NCBI RefSeq assembly: GCF_002215035.1
Contig: NZ_NKFP01000006.1
Span: forward strand, 1,810,530 to 1,874,529
Length of the DNA stretch: 64,000 nt
DNA from: Leptolyngbya ohadii IS1
GTDB taxonomy: Bacteria; Cyanobacteriota; Cyanobacteriia; Elainellales; Elainellaceae
Reading direction: 5' to 3'
Positions 1 through 9,100 of the stretch are shown here, one piece after another. Every line of letters starts with the position of its first letter. Within the stretch, counting starts at the first letter, position 1. The position numbers and the translations under genes are program-made. The notes below the pieces were generated by a model. The model was not told the DNA's origin, ran no database searches, and was given only the letters and a program-made list of their open reading frames with translations.

Positions 1-60
1 GGTTAGGTTTTGTAAGTTGTGTTCTGAATTGTGGGAAAGTTGCCGCAGAAAGGGCATTTT

Positions 61-102
61 GTAACTTACGATACAAAACGTGGGTAGGTCAGTTCCTACG
101 AT
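61..102 (+). promoter_or_regulatory. NtcA-activated promoter of glnA
   Basis: A perfect GTA-N8-TAC box lies at 61-74. It is followed after exactly 22 bases by TACGAT (97-102), which matches the TAN3T -10 element. This is the canonical class II NtcA-activated promoter spacing known from cyanobacterial nitrogen-regulated genes, and it would place the transcription start near 109, about 190 bases before the glnA ATG. A second, wider GTA-N10-TAC overlaps at 84-99 and is probably not functional. The site and spacing are seen directly; NtcA control is inferred from the known regulon. Confidence 0.85.
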
Positions 103-298
103 GGTTCAGGTGTGTTACAGCCCGGTTCAGCTTACGAAATTCCTCTTGAATGCAGGTTAGTCCTCGCTTCAGACCATCCCTATTAGTTCACTAGTTAGCG
201 GGTGGGTGCGAGTGCATTGAATGCTTGAGTAATCCAGTCGAACCGCTCAGTTTCCACTCCACGAATTTCAATCGCTCATCGTTGCAAAGGAGCAGTTC

Positions 299-1717
299 AT
301 GGCGACCCCCCAAGACGTTCTTAATCTAATCAAAGAGCAAAATATTCAGCTCATCGACCTCAAGTTTGTCGATCTTCCCGGAACCTGGCAGCACCTCACC
401 CTTTATCACGACCAGATCGACGAGAGCAGCTTTAATGAGGGCGTACCGTTCGACGGTTCCAGTATCCGCGGCTGGAAAGCCATCAACGAATCGGACATGA
501 CGATGGTGCTGGACCCCAACACTGCCTGGATCGATCCCTTCATGGCGGAGCCGACCCTGAGCGTGGTGTGCAGCATTAAGGAGCCTCGCACGGGCGAACC
601 CTACTCCCGCTGTCCGCGCACGATCGCTCAGAAAGCCGTAGACTACCTGACCTCGACAGGCATTGGCGACACCGCTTTCGTGGGTCCGGAAGCAGAATTC
701 TTTATCTTCGATGACGTTCGCTTTGACCAGAACCAGCACGAGGGCTACTACCACGTTGATTCGATCGAGGGTCGCTGGAACTCCGGTCGCAAAGAGGAAG
801 GCGGCAACCTGGGCTACAAGCCTCGCTACAAAGAAGGGTACTTCCCCGTTGCACCAACCGATACCTCGCAGGATCTGCGGACGGAAATGCTGCTGACGAT
901 GGCGAAGTGCGGTGTGCCGATCGAAAAGCACCACCACGAAGTCGCAACGGGGGGTCAGTGTGAGCTGGGTTTCCGCTTTGGCAGGCTGGTTGAGGCAGCG
1001 GACTGGCTGATGACCTATAAGTACTGCATCAAGAACGTTGCCAAGAAGCACGGCAAGACCGTCACCTTCATGCCCAAGCCTGTCTTCAACGACAACGGTT
1101 CCGGGATGCACACCCACCAGTCGATTTGGAAGGACGGTCAGCCCCTGTTTGCAGGCGATCAGTATGCAGGTTTGAGCCAGATGGCACTGCACTACATCGG
1201 CGGGATTCTAAAGCACGCTCCGGCTCTGCTGGCGTTCACCAACCCCACGACCAACTCCTACAAGCGTCTGGTTCCTGGCTTTGAAGCACCTGTGAACCTG
1301 GCTTACTCCCAGGGCAACCGATCGGCTTCTGTGCGGATTCCGCTGTCCGGTACGAATCCAAAGGCGAAGCGTCTGGAGTTCCGTTGCCCGGATGCCACCT
1401 CGAACCCCTACCTGGCGTTTGCAGCAATGCTCTGTGCCGGCATCGACGGGATCAAGAACCAGATCGATCCGGGTGAACCGCTGGATGTGGATATCTACGA
1501 TCTCAGCCCTGAAGAACTGGCGAAAATTCCTTCGACTCCGGGATCGCTGGAAGATGCGCTGGAGTGCCTGGAGAAGGATCACGACTTCCTGACGGTGGGC
1601 GGCGTGTTCACGGAAGATCTGATCAATACCTGGATTCAGTACAAGCTGGACAACGAGGTGAACCCGATGCGTCTGCGTCCGCACCCCTATGAGTTCTCGC
1701 TGTACTACGACTGCTAA
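299..1717 (+). CDS. glnA: Glutamine synthetase, type I
   Basis: ATP-dependent condensation of ammonium and glutamate to glutamine, the entry step of the cytosolic GS-GOGAT cycle. The 472-residue product has the usual GSI length. It shows an N-terminal beta-grasp with the segment [11 protein letters not shown], the catalytic-domain segment [15 protein letters not shown], the [12 protein letters not shown] metal and ATP-binding region and the NRSASVRIP segment. The ATG has a strong Shine-Dalgarno (AAGGAG) eight bases upstream. Expression is probably driven by the NtcA promoter at 61-102, and a hairpin terminator follows. In cyanobacteria this enzyme is usually controlled by small inactivating proteins; none of their genes is visible in the window. 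Confidence 0.98.
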   Translation: MATPQDVLNLIKEQNIQLIDLKFVDLPGTWQHLTLYHDQIDESSFNEGVPFDGSSIRGWKAINESDMTMVLDPNTAWIDPFMAEPTLSVVCSIKEPRTGEPYSRCPRTIAQKAVDYLTSTGIGDTAFVGPEAEFFIFDDVRFDQNQHEGYYHVDSIEGRWNSGRKEEGGNLGYKPRYKEGYFPVAPTDTSQDLRTEMLLTMAKCGVPIEKHHHEVATGGQCELGFRFGRLVEAADWLMTYKYCIKNVAKKHGKTVTFMPKPVFNDNGSGMHTHQSIWKDGQPLFAGDQYAGLSQMALHYIGGILKHAPALLAFTNPTTNSYKRLVPGFEAPVNLAYSQGNRSASVRIPLSGTNPKAKRLEFRCPDATSNPYLAFAAMLCAGIDGIKNQIDPGEPLDVDIYDLSPEELAKIPSTPGSLEDALECLEKDHDFLTVGGVFTEDLINTWIQYKLDNEVNPMRLRPHPYEFSLYYDC

Positions 1718-1803
1718 GGTTTGATCCCAGGCTGCTTGGGGATCGGTGAGACGATCGCCTTTCCTCGAAGGAGTCGAAAATTCTATCCATCATGCGAATC
1801 TTG

Positions 1804-1830
1804 AGGACGTGCTGCGGTGCGTCCTTTTTT
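1804..1830 (+). terminator. Rho-independent terminator after glnA
   Basis: A six-base stem, AGGACG (1804-1809) paired with CGTCCT (1820-1825), closes a ten-base loop and runs directly into a T tract to 1830. It lies about 90 bases after the glnA stop, on the coding strand of glnA. Confidence 0.8.
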
Positions 1831-1941
1831 GTTGGATTCCTTTCTTTCCTGTAGGGCAAGCTAAAATCGGGGCAATTCGGGGCAATACTGTCATTTCACG
1901 ATCCAGCCTGAATAGGGATTTGGAAATGAAAAGCAAAATTT

Positions 1942-2172
1942 ATGCAGCAGCAGGAATTCAGGATACTGGACGTTAATCTTCAGAAAAGACAACTCATTAC
2001 TTTCCGTGATTCCAAAGGTGATACTTTTTCGATCGCCGCGAATATAAAAACGGGGATCAATTACGCCTACTGCATTTCAGGAGATTGTCGTTTCGCTCGA
2101 TTGCGTGATTGGGTTACAGCCAGCATCAGTTGCTGTCGAGGTTTGACATTTGGAACAGAGAATTCAATCTAA
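1942..2172 (+). CDS. Possible small hypothetical protein (76 aa)
   Basis: An ATG-initiated 76-codon frame in the glnA downstream gap. The product is soluble, mixed in composition, and has four cysteines in its second half. The segment with LITFRDSKGDTFSIAA resembles a short beta-rich domain, but I do not recognise a family. There is no convincing Shine-Dalgarno, only AAGCAAAA a few bases before the ATG. No neighbour suggests a role. It could be a real lineage-specific protein or a chance frame. Confidence 0.25.
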   Translation: MQQQEFRILDVNLQKRQLITFRDSKGDTFSIAANIKTGINYAYCISGDCRFARLRDWVTASISCCRGLTFGTENSI

Positions 2173-2380
2173 AGAATTCTAACTTCGTGTAGATATTGAA
2201 TAAGATTCTTCTGCACAGGATTAATACATAGCAACTAGAATTTAGGTTTAAGATACAGCAGGGATAGATTGCGTCGCAGTAAAAGTGCCTTCGGGGAAAT
2301 CAAGAGAAAGTGACTGAGATCTCTCCTCACCTCAATGATCTAATCGCAGAATGAAGCAGGCTCAATTGTTAGAACGTCCG

Positions 2381-2428
2381 TTTACCTGAACGACGGTTTA
2401 CCTGAACGACGATTTGCCTGAACAATAG
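2381..2428. repeat. Three tandem 16-bp units
   Basis: Units TTTACCTGAACGACGG (2381-2396), TTTACCTGAACGACGA (2397-2412) and TTTGCCTGAACAATAG (2413-2428) follow head to tail. The first two differ at one base and the third has decayed. They lie about 270 bases upstream of the GH57 gene and could be replication slippage or a multi-copy operator. Confidence 0.75.
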
Positions 2429-2696
2429 TGCGATCAACTAGCACATCCAATCCTTCAGCAGCAGCACATCAACAATGAGAGTTTAGGAGTCCCTGCACTG
2501 CGCTAAAGCATCCTACGCCCATTCATTTCCTCAAGTATTTCTTTAAGTTTTCGTTGCCCAATTGCTAAAAAGATTTTGCTGAGAAGAGTCTCAAAGAGTT
2601 CCAGCCCGAATTTTAGAACGGCTAGCAGATTGTGATGGCTGAGATCAATTCCTGCCTCCTTTTTTGCTGCTGATTTGCCTTCCTACTCACACCCAT

Positions 2697-5417
2697 ATGA
2701 TTTTTGATTCCCTCAATTCCAATCATTCTGTGTCCGATTCTATTCATGCTGAAGCGATCGCAGAACTGGGTTCCCCTTCATCGATCGCTACAAATGTCGA
2801 TACAAGCACCGGGGATCACGCAGTTCAATCACGTCAGCCTAATCCAATTCAACAGGCTCATGGCGTTTACGTCACGGTTCACGGGCATTTCTATCAGCCA
2901 CCGCGCGAAAATCCATATTTGAACGCGATCGAGCGTCAGCCCAGTGCGGCTCCGTTCCACAACTGGAATGAGCGAATTCACTATGAATGCTATCGCCCCA
3001 ATGCCTTTGCCAGAGTGCTGAACGATCGGGGCGAAGTGCTGGGGATCGTGAATAACTACGAATATCTCAGCTTTAATATTGGTCCGACGCTGATGAGCTG
3101 GCTGGAACAGCATGACCTGGAAACCTACCAGCGCATTCTGGAAGCAGATCGGAAAAGCTGCGATCGGCTAAACGGTCACGGCAATGCGATCGCTCAGGTG
3201 TACAACCACATCATTATGCCGCTAGCGAACGATCGGGATAAGCTGACCCAAATTCGCTGGGGTAAAGCTGACTTTCGTGCCCGGTTTGGACGCGATCCCG
3301 AAGGAATGTGGCTGGCGGAAACCGCTGTGGATCAGGCAACGGTGGCGGCACTGATAGCAGAAGGCATCAGGTTTATTGTGCTGGCTCCCTCTCAAGCGCA
3401 GAGATGTCGTCCCCTCCCGACCGCAGAGTATCCCAATCCCCATTGGACGGAGGTGGGCGGCAGCCAGATTGATCCGATTCAGCCCTACCGCTGCTACCTC
3501 AAGCCTTCGGCGGATCTATCGAATGGTTTATCGGATACTCTGCCGGACTCAGACCGTCCCTACCTCGATATTTTCTTTTACGACGGTCCCATTTCTCGCG
3601 ATATGGGTTTTAACGATGTGTTGAGCAGTTCCCATCACTTCGTTGGTCGGTTAGGGCAGGCGGTAAGGGGGGATCATCGTCCAGCACAGTTAATCTCGGT
3701 GGCAACAGATGGAGAAACCTTTGGGCATCACAAGGGCGGCACAGAAAAGGCTCTCGCCTACGCCTTTACGGAGGAATTTCCGCGCCACGGCTGGACGGTG
3801 ACAAACTACGCCCATTACCTCAGCATTAATCCGCCGACCTGGGAAGTGGAGCTAAAGCCCGTGACTGCCTGGAGCTGTTCCCACGGAGTCGATCGCTGGC
3901 AAGAGGACTGCGGCTGTGGCGGAGGCGGACTGTGGAATCAGCAATGGCGGAAACCGCTGCGGGAGGCTCTGGACTGGCTGCGGGATCAGTTGGTGAAGGT
4001 CTACGAGGAGCAGGGGCGGAAACTGTTTCGCGATCACTGGAAGGCACGGGATGAGTATGTTCGCATCATTCTCGATCGCAGTCCTGCCAATGTAAATCGC
4101 TTCCTGACGGAGCATCAGCAGCACAAACTGACGGTGGGTGACCGCGTGGATGCCTTGAGACTGCTGGAAATGCAGCGGCATACCCTGCTGATGTACACAA
4201 GCTGCGGCTGGTTTTTCGATGAACTGTCCCGCCCGGAAGGAACGCAGATTTTGCGCTATGCGGCTCGTGCCCTGGAGTTAGCAGGAGATGTGGCAGGCGT
4301 TCAGCTTGAAAAGGCATTTATTAAGCGACTGACAGCTGCTCCCAGCAACGTCGAGTTTTTCCAGAACGGCGCGGAAGTTTATCGGCAGCTCGTAATTCCG
4401 GCACAGATTAGCCTGGAGCAGGTAGCGTCTCACTATGCAATTACGTCGCTGTTTACGCCCTACGCAAGGGATCAGCGAGTTTATTGCTACAGCGTGCATC
4501 AGATGGACTATCAAATGCAGCGGTTGGGATCGCTGACGCTGGCAGTCGGACAGATTCAGATTACCTCTGATCTAATTCGGGAAACGCGCCATCTGGTCTT
4601 TGCGGTGCTGCATCTGGGCGGCTGGGATTTTCACTGCTGCATTCAACCCTTTAGCGGACGGCGATCGTACACCCAGCTTCGAGATAGTTTGTTTGAGGCA
4701 ATGGCTCAGGCAAGCGCAGCCCGCACAATCCTGGCAATGAATCGCTTTTTTGGCAACCAGTCCTACAGTCTGCAAGATCTGTTTGCCGAGGAACGCCATC
4801 GAATTATGCGCCTGCTCAGCCAGGAAACCCTGACGCGGCTGGATCAGCTTTACACCCAGGTTTACCGCGACAACTACGGGGTGCTAATGGCGTTTCATCG
4901 GGATGCGCTAGAAGTCCCACAGGAACTCCAGGTCGCCGCCGAAATTTCTATCAGCCATCGTGCCCTGACTACGCTTCAGGCACTAGAGCGAGAAACCAGC
5001 GACTTCCCGTTCAGCAATCCCGAATTGTGCCAGAACTATCTGATTGAACTGGAAGCGATCGCCACCGAAGCCTCCCATCTGCACTGCCAGATCAAACCTC
5101 TGCAAATTAAGCAAACTTTGGAACGGCTGATCCTACGCTCCCTCTGGAATCTGCTCAACAACCTCAACTCGGAAACGATCGCCACCGATGCCGCCTGGAT
5201 CGATCGTCTGATTGCCCTGGGCACCCAATTGAATCTGGGACTTTCCCTCGATCGCGTCCAGGAACTCTACTTCCGTCACCTCCACGGTCATATCCTACCC
5301 GACCTAGCAGAACCCTCGGACGATCGAGCAGATGGAAAGTGGACGATCGATCAACTGCGTCCTTTGTTGAAGTTAGGGGAAACTCTGGCGATCGATCTGC
5401 GGGGATGGTCTGCTTAA
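2697..5417 (+). CDS. Glycoside hydrolase family 57 protein with DUF3536 region
   Basis: Probable cytosolic alpha-glucan hydrolase or transferase of the GH57 superfamily acting on glycogen or starch-like glucan. About 906 residues from the ATG at 2697; a TTG frame start at 2664 would add 11 residues and has no better support. The catalytic domain opens at about residue 60 with the family signature TVHGHFYQPPREN. A WLAETAVD segment near residue 202 supplies the candidate Glu nucleophile, and ATDGETFGHH near residue 335 the candidate Asp acid. The long C-terminal half matches the DUF3536 extension common in cyanobacteria. A Cys-rich loop with CGCGGGG follows the catalytic part. It overlaps the convergent argF by four bases. 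Substrate not proven. Confidence 0.88.
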   Translation: MIFDSLNSNHSVSDSIHAEAIAELGSPSSIATNVDTSTGDHAVQSRQPNPIQQAHGVYVTVHGHFYQPPRENPYLNAIERQPSAAPFHNWNERIHYECYRPNAFARVLNDRGEVLGIVNNYEYLSFNIGPTLMSWLEQHDLETYQRILEADRKSCDRLNGHGNAIAQVYNHIIMPLANDRDKLTQIRWGKADFRARFGRDPEGMWLAETAVDQATVAALIAEGIRFIVLAPSQAQRCRPLPTAEYPNPHWTEVGGSQIDPIQPYRCYLKPSADLSNGLSDTLPDSDRPYLDIFFYDGPISRDMGFNDVLSSSHHFVGRLGQAVRGDHRPAQLISVATDGETFGHHKGGTEKALAYAFTEEFPRHGWTVTNYAHYLSINPPTWEVELKPVTAWSCSHGVDRWQEDCGCGGGGLWNQQWRKPLREALDWLRDQLVKVYEEQGRKLFRDHWKARDEYVRIILDRSPANVNRFLTEHQQHKLTVGDRVDALRLLEMQRHTLLMYTSCGWFFDELSRPEGTQILRYAARALELAGDVAGVQLEKAFIKRLTAAPSNVEFFQNGAEVYRQLVIPAQISLEQVASHYAITSLFTPYARDQRVYCYSVHQMDYQMQRLGSLTLAVGQIQITSDLIRETRHLVFAVLHLGGWDFHCCIQPFSGRRSYTQLRDSLFEAMAQASAARTILAMNRFFGNQSYSLQDLFAEERHRIMRLLSQETLTRLDQLYTQVYRDNYGVLMAFHRDALEVPQELQVAAEISISHRALTTLQALERETSDFPFSNPELCQNYLIELEAIATEASHLHCQIKPLQIKQTLERLILRSLWNLLNNLNSETIATDAAWIDRLIALGTQLNLGLSLDRVQELYFRHLHGHILPDLAEPSDDRADGKWTIDQLRPLLKLGETLAIDLRGWSA

Positions 5418-6340
5418 ACAGCGCCCAACACACTCACCAGCAGCGCCTTCTGAGCATGAAGCCGATTCTCCGCCTCGTCCCAGACGCGGGATTGACTGCC
5501 TTCGATTACGCCATCGGTGATTTCCTCGCCCCGGTGAGCCGGGAGGCAGTGGAGGACGATCGCCTTTGAGTCGGCTTTGCTGAGTAAATTTTCGTTGATT
5601 TGGTAGGGCTGAAAGATGGGGATGCGGCTGTCTGCCAGATCCTCCTGTCCCATACTTGCCCAGACATCTGTGTAGAGGATTTGTGCGCCCCGGACGGCAG
5701 CTTGAGCATCTTGGGTTAGCGTCACTTCGGTTCGATCGCCTGCGATCGCCTTTGCCTGCTCCAGAATTCCGGCGTTGGGTTCAAATCCAACAGGGGAGGC
5801 AACCCGGACATTCATGCCGCTGAGGGCACAGCCTATCATCAGCGAGTTTGCCATGTTGTTGCCGTCGCCGACGTAGGTAAGGGTCAAGCCTTCCAACTGC
5901 CCAAATTCTTCCTTGATCGTCTGCAAATCCGCCAATACTTGACAGGGATGCTCCAGATCGGTGAGGGCATTAATAACGGGAATCTTAGCGTAGCGGGCGA
6001 AGGTTTCGAGTTCCTGCTGTTCGTAGGTGCGGATCGCCAGCACATCCAGATAGCGATCGAGGACTCGCGCCGTATCTTCTACGGGTTCCCCCCGACTGAC
6101 CTGCGTGACGCTCACATTCAGGTCTAGCACCTGTCCGCCGAGCTGATACATTGCTGCCGAAAAGCTAACCCTGGTGCGCGTCGAGGCTTTCGTGAACAGC
6201 AAGCCCAAAATTTTATCGCAGCGGGGATTTACCTTCTTCGCCTTTAGATCGATCGCCAGATCCAGCAAATCCCGCAGTTCCTCTACACTTAGATCCGCCA
6301 TGCTCAGCAGATCCCGCCCGTTTAATGTCGCTACGCTCAT
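5414..6340 (-). CDS. argF: Ornithine carbamoyltransferase
   Basis: Transfers carbamoyl from carbamoyl phosphate to ornithine to give citrulline in cytosolic arginine biosynthesis. The 308-residue length is normal. The carbamoyl-phosphate loop STRTR is at residues 53-57, HPCQ at about 133-136 and the ornithine-side motif HCLPAHRG at about 264-271, with the DVWASMG loop before it. This makes it an OTCase rather than an aspartate carbamoyltransferase. ATG start at 6340. Its TAA stop overlaps the stop of the convergent GH57 gene in the palindrome TTAA. The next gene in the same direction, a DMT-like protein, lies about 100 bases upstream. Confidence 0.97.
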   Translation of the reverse strand: MSVATLNGRDLLSMADLSVEELRDLLDLAIDLKAKKVNPRCDKILGLLFTKASTRTRVSFSAAMYQLGGQVLDLNVSVTQVSRGEPVEDTARVLDRYLDVLAIRTYEQQELETFARYAKIPVINALTDLEHPCQVLADLQTIKEEFGQLEGLTLTYVGDGNNMANSLMIGCALSGMNVRVASPVGFEPNAGILEQAKAIAGDRTEVTLTQDAQAAVRGAQILYTDVWASMGQEDLADSRIPIFQPYQINENLLSKADSKAIVLHCLPAHRGEEITDGVIEGSQSRVWDEAENRLHAQKALLVSVLGAV

Positions 6341-6441
6341 CTTGTGAAGCTATCTCGTAGGGAGTTCTAGAATTCCAGAAATTAAAACCCTACCAGATTT
6401 TTAGGCGATCGTGCAGTGCCCCGTTCTACGCTCTTACCCCT

Positions 6442-6819
6442 CTACCCCTGCGGCTTCTGCCAAATCACCAAAATCACGCCGCACACAATCAGACCGACGC
6501 CAACCACACGGGCAAGGGGAATCGTTTCGCGGAATAGAAAGTAGCCGATAATCACCGAGAAGACATAGCTCAAAGCCACTGCCGGACCTGCCACGCTTAG
6601 GTTCACTCGCGTCAACAGCAGAATATAAGAGATTGCGCCTAGGGCATATACGATCAAACCGCCAACCAGCTCAGGAATCGTGATAATTGCCAAAACGTGG
6701 CTAATCGCGTTTTCTGCGTTCACCTGACCAAGCTTTAAAGCTCCTGCTTTCAGCAGAAATTGACCGACGACGCTTGCCAGCACTGCGCCCAAAAGTAAAG
6801 CAAATTCGCTTGGAGCCAC
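6442..6819 (-). CDS. Small EamA/DMT-superfamily membrane protein
   Basis: A 125-residue protein with four predicted membrane helices, roughly residues 5-25, 45-70, 76-95 and 100-120. This is the size of half an EamA transporter or a small-multidrug-resistance subunit, which normally works as a dimer. Segments such as LSYVFSVIIGYFLFRETIPLARVVGVGLI are typical of the drug/metabolite superfamily; the SMR-type Glu14 is not evident. The start is GTG at 6819, supported by an AGGAG about six bases upstream. It lies just upstream of argF on the same strand, but no functional link is known. Substrate unknown. Confidence 0.8.
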   Translation of the reverse strand: MAPSEFALLLGAVLASVVGQFLLKAGALKLGQVNAENAISHVLAIITIPELVGGLIVYALGAISYILLLTRVNLSVAGPAVALSYVFSVIIGYFLFRETIPLARVVGVGLIVCGVILVIWQKPQG

Positions 6820-7030
6820 AGAAATCTCCTTGGCTGAGTTCTTTCGTAGTCTATCAGAATCGGGGGAACACTTCGGTTGACCGTCATGATGCCCCAGGTA
6901 TCAGGAGGAACGCTGGGATTAATAGAGGCTAAAGAAGTCTGGGAAGCCTGCAAACCTGATGTATAAAAGTCCCAGAAGCTTGTCCAGCACAATAAATGAT
7001 CCCAGCACAATGAATGACCAAGGAGGAGCT

Positions 7031-7717
7031 ATGGTTCAACAGGTCAAATCTTCCTACAGCGATCGCCAAATTGCAGTCTGGTTACGGGGACTGTTAACGA
7101 TCGCTTGGGCAGACGGACATTTCGACCCGGAAGAACAAGACCTGATTTTGCACCTGGCGGAAACAGAACTGGCACCCGAAACCAATTTGAAGGCGATCGA
7201 GGCAATTACGCCCATAGATTTGGCAGATCATTTGGGAGAAGGAAACCAGACTGCGGAAAATTTCATGCGAATGGCGGTCATGGTGGCGATCGTTGATGGG
7301 GTCTACTCGGAGTCGGAAGACAAACTGCTGCATGAGTTCTGCACTACCCTCGGCGTCGAGACTAAAATTCTGGAAGCTTTGCGGGTGACGTTGTCCTATT
7401 GCCCCACGGATGGAGTTGCCCCACCCTATGACAACAATGCCGATTTACACGACCATCATCTGCACCTGCTGAGACCGCTCCAGGAATGGATGGATGGGCT
7501 GGAAATTCACGATCCCCGGCTGGCACGTTTCCTGTGTAAGCTAATTCCGCCCCAATGCCCCTTTGAGCGGGATATCAAGCTGTTTGGACATAAGGTTGTC
7601 CATATCCCGCCCATGTGCAAACTGAATCCACTTTACGATCAGCTTGTAGGACTGCGGTTTCGCGCCCTCAGCTACCTGGCAGACGACTGCAAAGAGGACG
7701 TTTCCAAATATTGCTAG
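7031..7717 (+). CDS. TerB-like protein with Mo-dependent nitrogenase C-terminal domain
   Basis: 228 residues from the ATG at 7031, which has a very strong Shine-Dalgarno (AAGGAGGAGCT) right before it; the frame is open 24 codons further upstream but without a comparable site. Residues about 10-115 are helical and acidic, with the TIAWADGHFDPEEQDLI and VAIVDGVYSESEDKLL helix-Asp-helix motifs of tellurite-resistance TerB-like domains. Residues about 135-225 contain the Cys-rich motif region (PPQCPFERDIKLFGH, PPMCKLNPLYDQL) annotated in cyanobacteria as the Mo-dependent nitrogenase C-terminal domain. That name comes from fusions; such proteins occur in non-fixing strains and the role is unknown. 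No nif gene lies nearby. Confidence 0.8.
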   Translation: MVQQVKSSYSDRQIAVWLRGLLTIAWADGHFDPEEQDLILHLAETELAPETNLKAIEAITPIDLADHLGEGNQTAENFMRMAVMVAIVDGVYSESEDKLLHEFCTTLGVETKILEALRVTLSYCPTDGVAPPYDNNADLHDHHLHLLRPLQEWMDGLEIHDPRLARFLCKLIPPQCPFERDIKLFGHKVVHIPPMCKLNPLYDQLVGLRFRALSYLADDCKEDVSKYC

Positions 7718-7730
7718 CCGCTACAGATTT

Positions 7731-8798
7731 CTATTTCTCCGTTTCCGCCTCTTCGGGGTAAATCAAAATCTTCAGGGTGTCCGGCGTAGGAGCCACGGCT
7801 TTTTCGACCGCTGCCGCAAGATCTTTGAGGGAGAAGCGATCGCTCACCAGGGCATCCACATCGATCTGCTTGCGGAACACGATGTCTGCCGCCAACGCCT
7901 GCACCCGATAGGAGGAGCTATAGCTGCCCATCAGATCGATCTCGCGCCGATAGAGGACGTTGGGATTGATCGGGATTTCTAGCTCGTCAGGGAATTCGGC
8001 GAAGAAGAGAATCTTGCCGCCTTTGCGGGTGCAGTCGAGCGCCTGGAAGAATGCCTTTTCGCTGGGAACTGCCAGCAGGCTTACGTCTACCCCCATGCCG
8101 TTTGTCAGACCCTGAATTTTGGCAGGCAAATCGGGATCGCGAGCATCAAAAGCTGCCGTTGCGCCCACGCTCAAGGCTTTCTCAATGCGGGAAGGGATTA
8201 GATCGGTGGCGATCGCCTTTGCCCCAAAGTAGTTCACCAGCATGATGAACATTAAGCCGATCGGACCTGCTCCGGTAATGAGTACGGTTTGTCCGGGCTG
8301 GATCTGCGCTTTTTTGACGGCTTTCAGGCAGCAGTTCGTTGGCTCGACAAAGCTGGCTTGCTCGAAAGTGATGTCGTTGGGGATTTCAATCAGTCCGCCG
8401 TTTCGCACAATATGCCCCGGCACTTTCACATAGTCCGCAAACCCGCCGCCGCTCGGCGCAAATCCCGCTGTGGTGGAAATGTTCTTATACACATCGCACA
8501 TTGAGAAATTGTCGTTCAGGCAGTAGGCGCAGTGCATACAGGGAATGTGATGCAGCACCACCACCCGCTGACCCACCTCCCAGGATTTCACCTCCGACCC
8601 AACTTTGGCGATCGTCCCTGCCGTCTCATGTCCAAAAATGCGCGGCGGCTCATACAGCGGATAAAGAATTTTTTTAATATCCGACTGGCACAGCCCCACC
8701 ACATTCACGCGCACCAGGATCTCATCCGGCGCAACTTCGGGAATGGGAACCTCTTCGTAGCTCAGCTGATTAACGCCGCGAAATACCTGTGCTTTCAT
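7731..8798 (-). CDS. Zinc-dependent medium-chain dehydrogenase
   Basis: 355 residues, full length for the MDR superfamily, cytosolic NAD(P)-dependent alcohol or polyol oxidation. The GroES-like half carries the catalytic-zinc ligands (GLCQSD, GHETAG) and a structural-zinc cluster CMHCAYC followed by a fourth Cys. The Rossmann half has VLITGAGPIGLM near residue 172. The arrangement resembles sorbitol or threonine dehydrogenase-like members, but the substrate cannot be read from sequence. The ATG at 8798 is preferred to a GTG one codon earlier. It ends 13 bases from the convergent TerB-like gene. Confidence 0.9.
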   Translation of the reverse strand: MKAQVFRGVNQLSYEEVPIPEVAPDEILVRVNVVGLCQSDIKKILYPLYEPPRIFGHETAGTIAKVGSEVKSWEVGQRVVVLHHIPCMHCAYCLNDNFSMCDVYKNISTTAGFAPSGGGFADYVKVPGHIVRNGGLIEIPNDITFEQASFVEPTNCCLKAVKKAQIQPGQTVLITGAGPIGLMFIMLVNYFGAKAIATDLIPSRIEKALSVGATAAFDARDPDLPAKIQGLTNGMGVDVSLLAVPSEKAFFQALDCTRKGGKILFFAEFPDELEIPINPNVLYRREIDLMGSYSSSYRVQALAADIVFRKQIDVDALVSDRFSLKDLAAAVEKAVAPTPDTLKILIYPEEAETEK

Positions 8799-8896
8799 CA
8801 CTCCTAACCTCTCGTCATAACCTCTAGCGTCCCTGCGAAAACTTTACCATTTTGGCGGAACGTCTTCAGTGGAACGTCTCAGGTTAAGCGATCGGG

Positions 8897-9100
8897 CTAA
8901 GGTGCTAGGTTGGGGTCAATATGCTGAGATTTCGTTTGCGTCGGTGCAATTTGATCCGCTTCCAGCACGACTACCTTTCCATCCCGCCATATCGCGATCG
9001 ATTCACCTAATTTCCGGTGACGTTCAAGGGCTTGCCTAACTGCCGTTTCCACACCATTCAAAATGATTTGGCGACGAGATTCAGGACTATTGTTCGTCAT
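8897..9100 (-). CDS. 67-aa small protein overlapping the zeta-like kinase gene
   Basis: A 67-residue protein starting at the ATG at 9100, 14 bases inside the 3' end of the upstream kinase gene in another frame, so the two are almost certainly translationally coupled. The N-terminal half is helical (RRQIILNGVETAVRQALERH). The middle reads SIAIWRDGKVVVLEADQI, a short beta-hairpin-like segment found in many small cyanobacterial partners of toxin or kinase genes. No family name is known to me. It could be an antitoxin-like or regulatory partner of the kinase; that is inference from the overlap and size only. Confidence 0.7.
   Translation of the reverse strand: MTNNSPESRRQIILNGVETAVRQALERHRKLGESIAIWRDGKVVVLEADQIAPTQTKSQHIDPNLAP

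Larger units (their letters stand above)
1831..2696. other. Long intergenic region between glnA and the GH57 gene
   Basis: This stretch is AT-richer than its neighbours. It holds one marginal 76-codon reading frame (1942-2172) and a three-unit 16-bp tandem repeat (2381-2428). No RNA gene or clear promoter was recognised. It must contain the promoter of the GH57 gene. Confidence 0.5.

Noticed and set aside
84-99. Second GTA...TAC match beside the NtcA box
   Set aside because: The spacer is ten bases, not eight, and it overlaps the -10 element, so it is not a plausible NtcA site.
326-1192. 288-codon minus-strand frame across glnA
   Set aside because: It is fully antisense to glnA, has a skewed composition and no Shine-Dalgarno.
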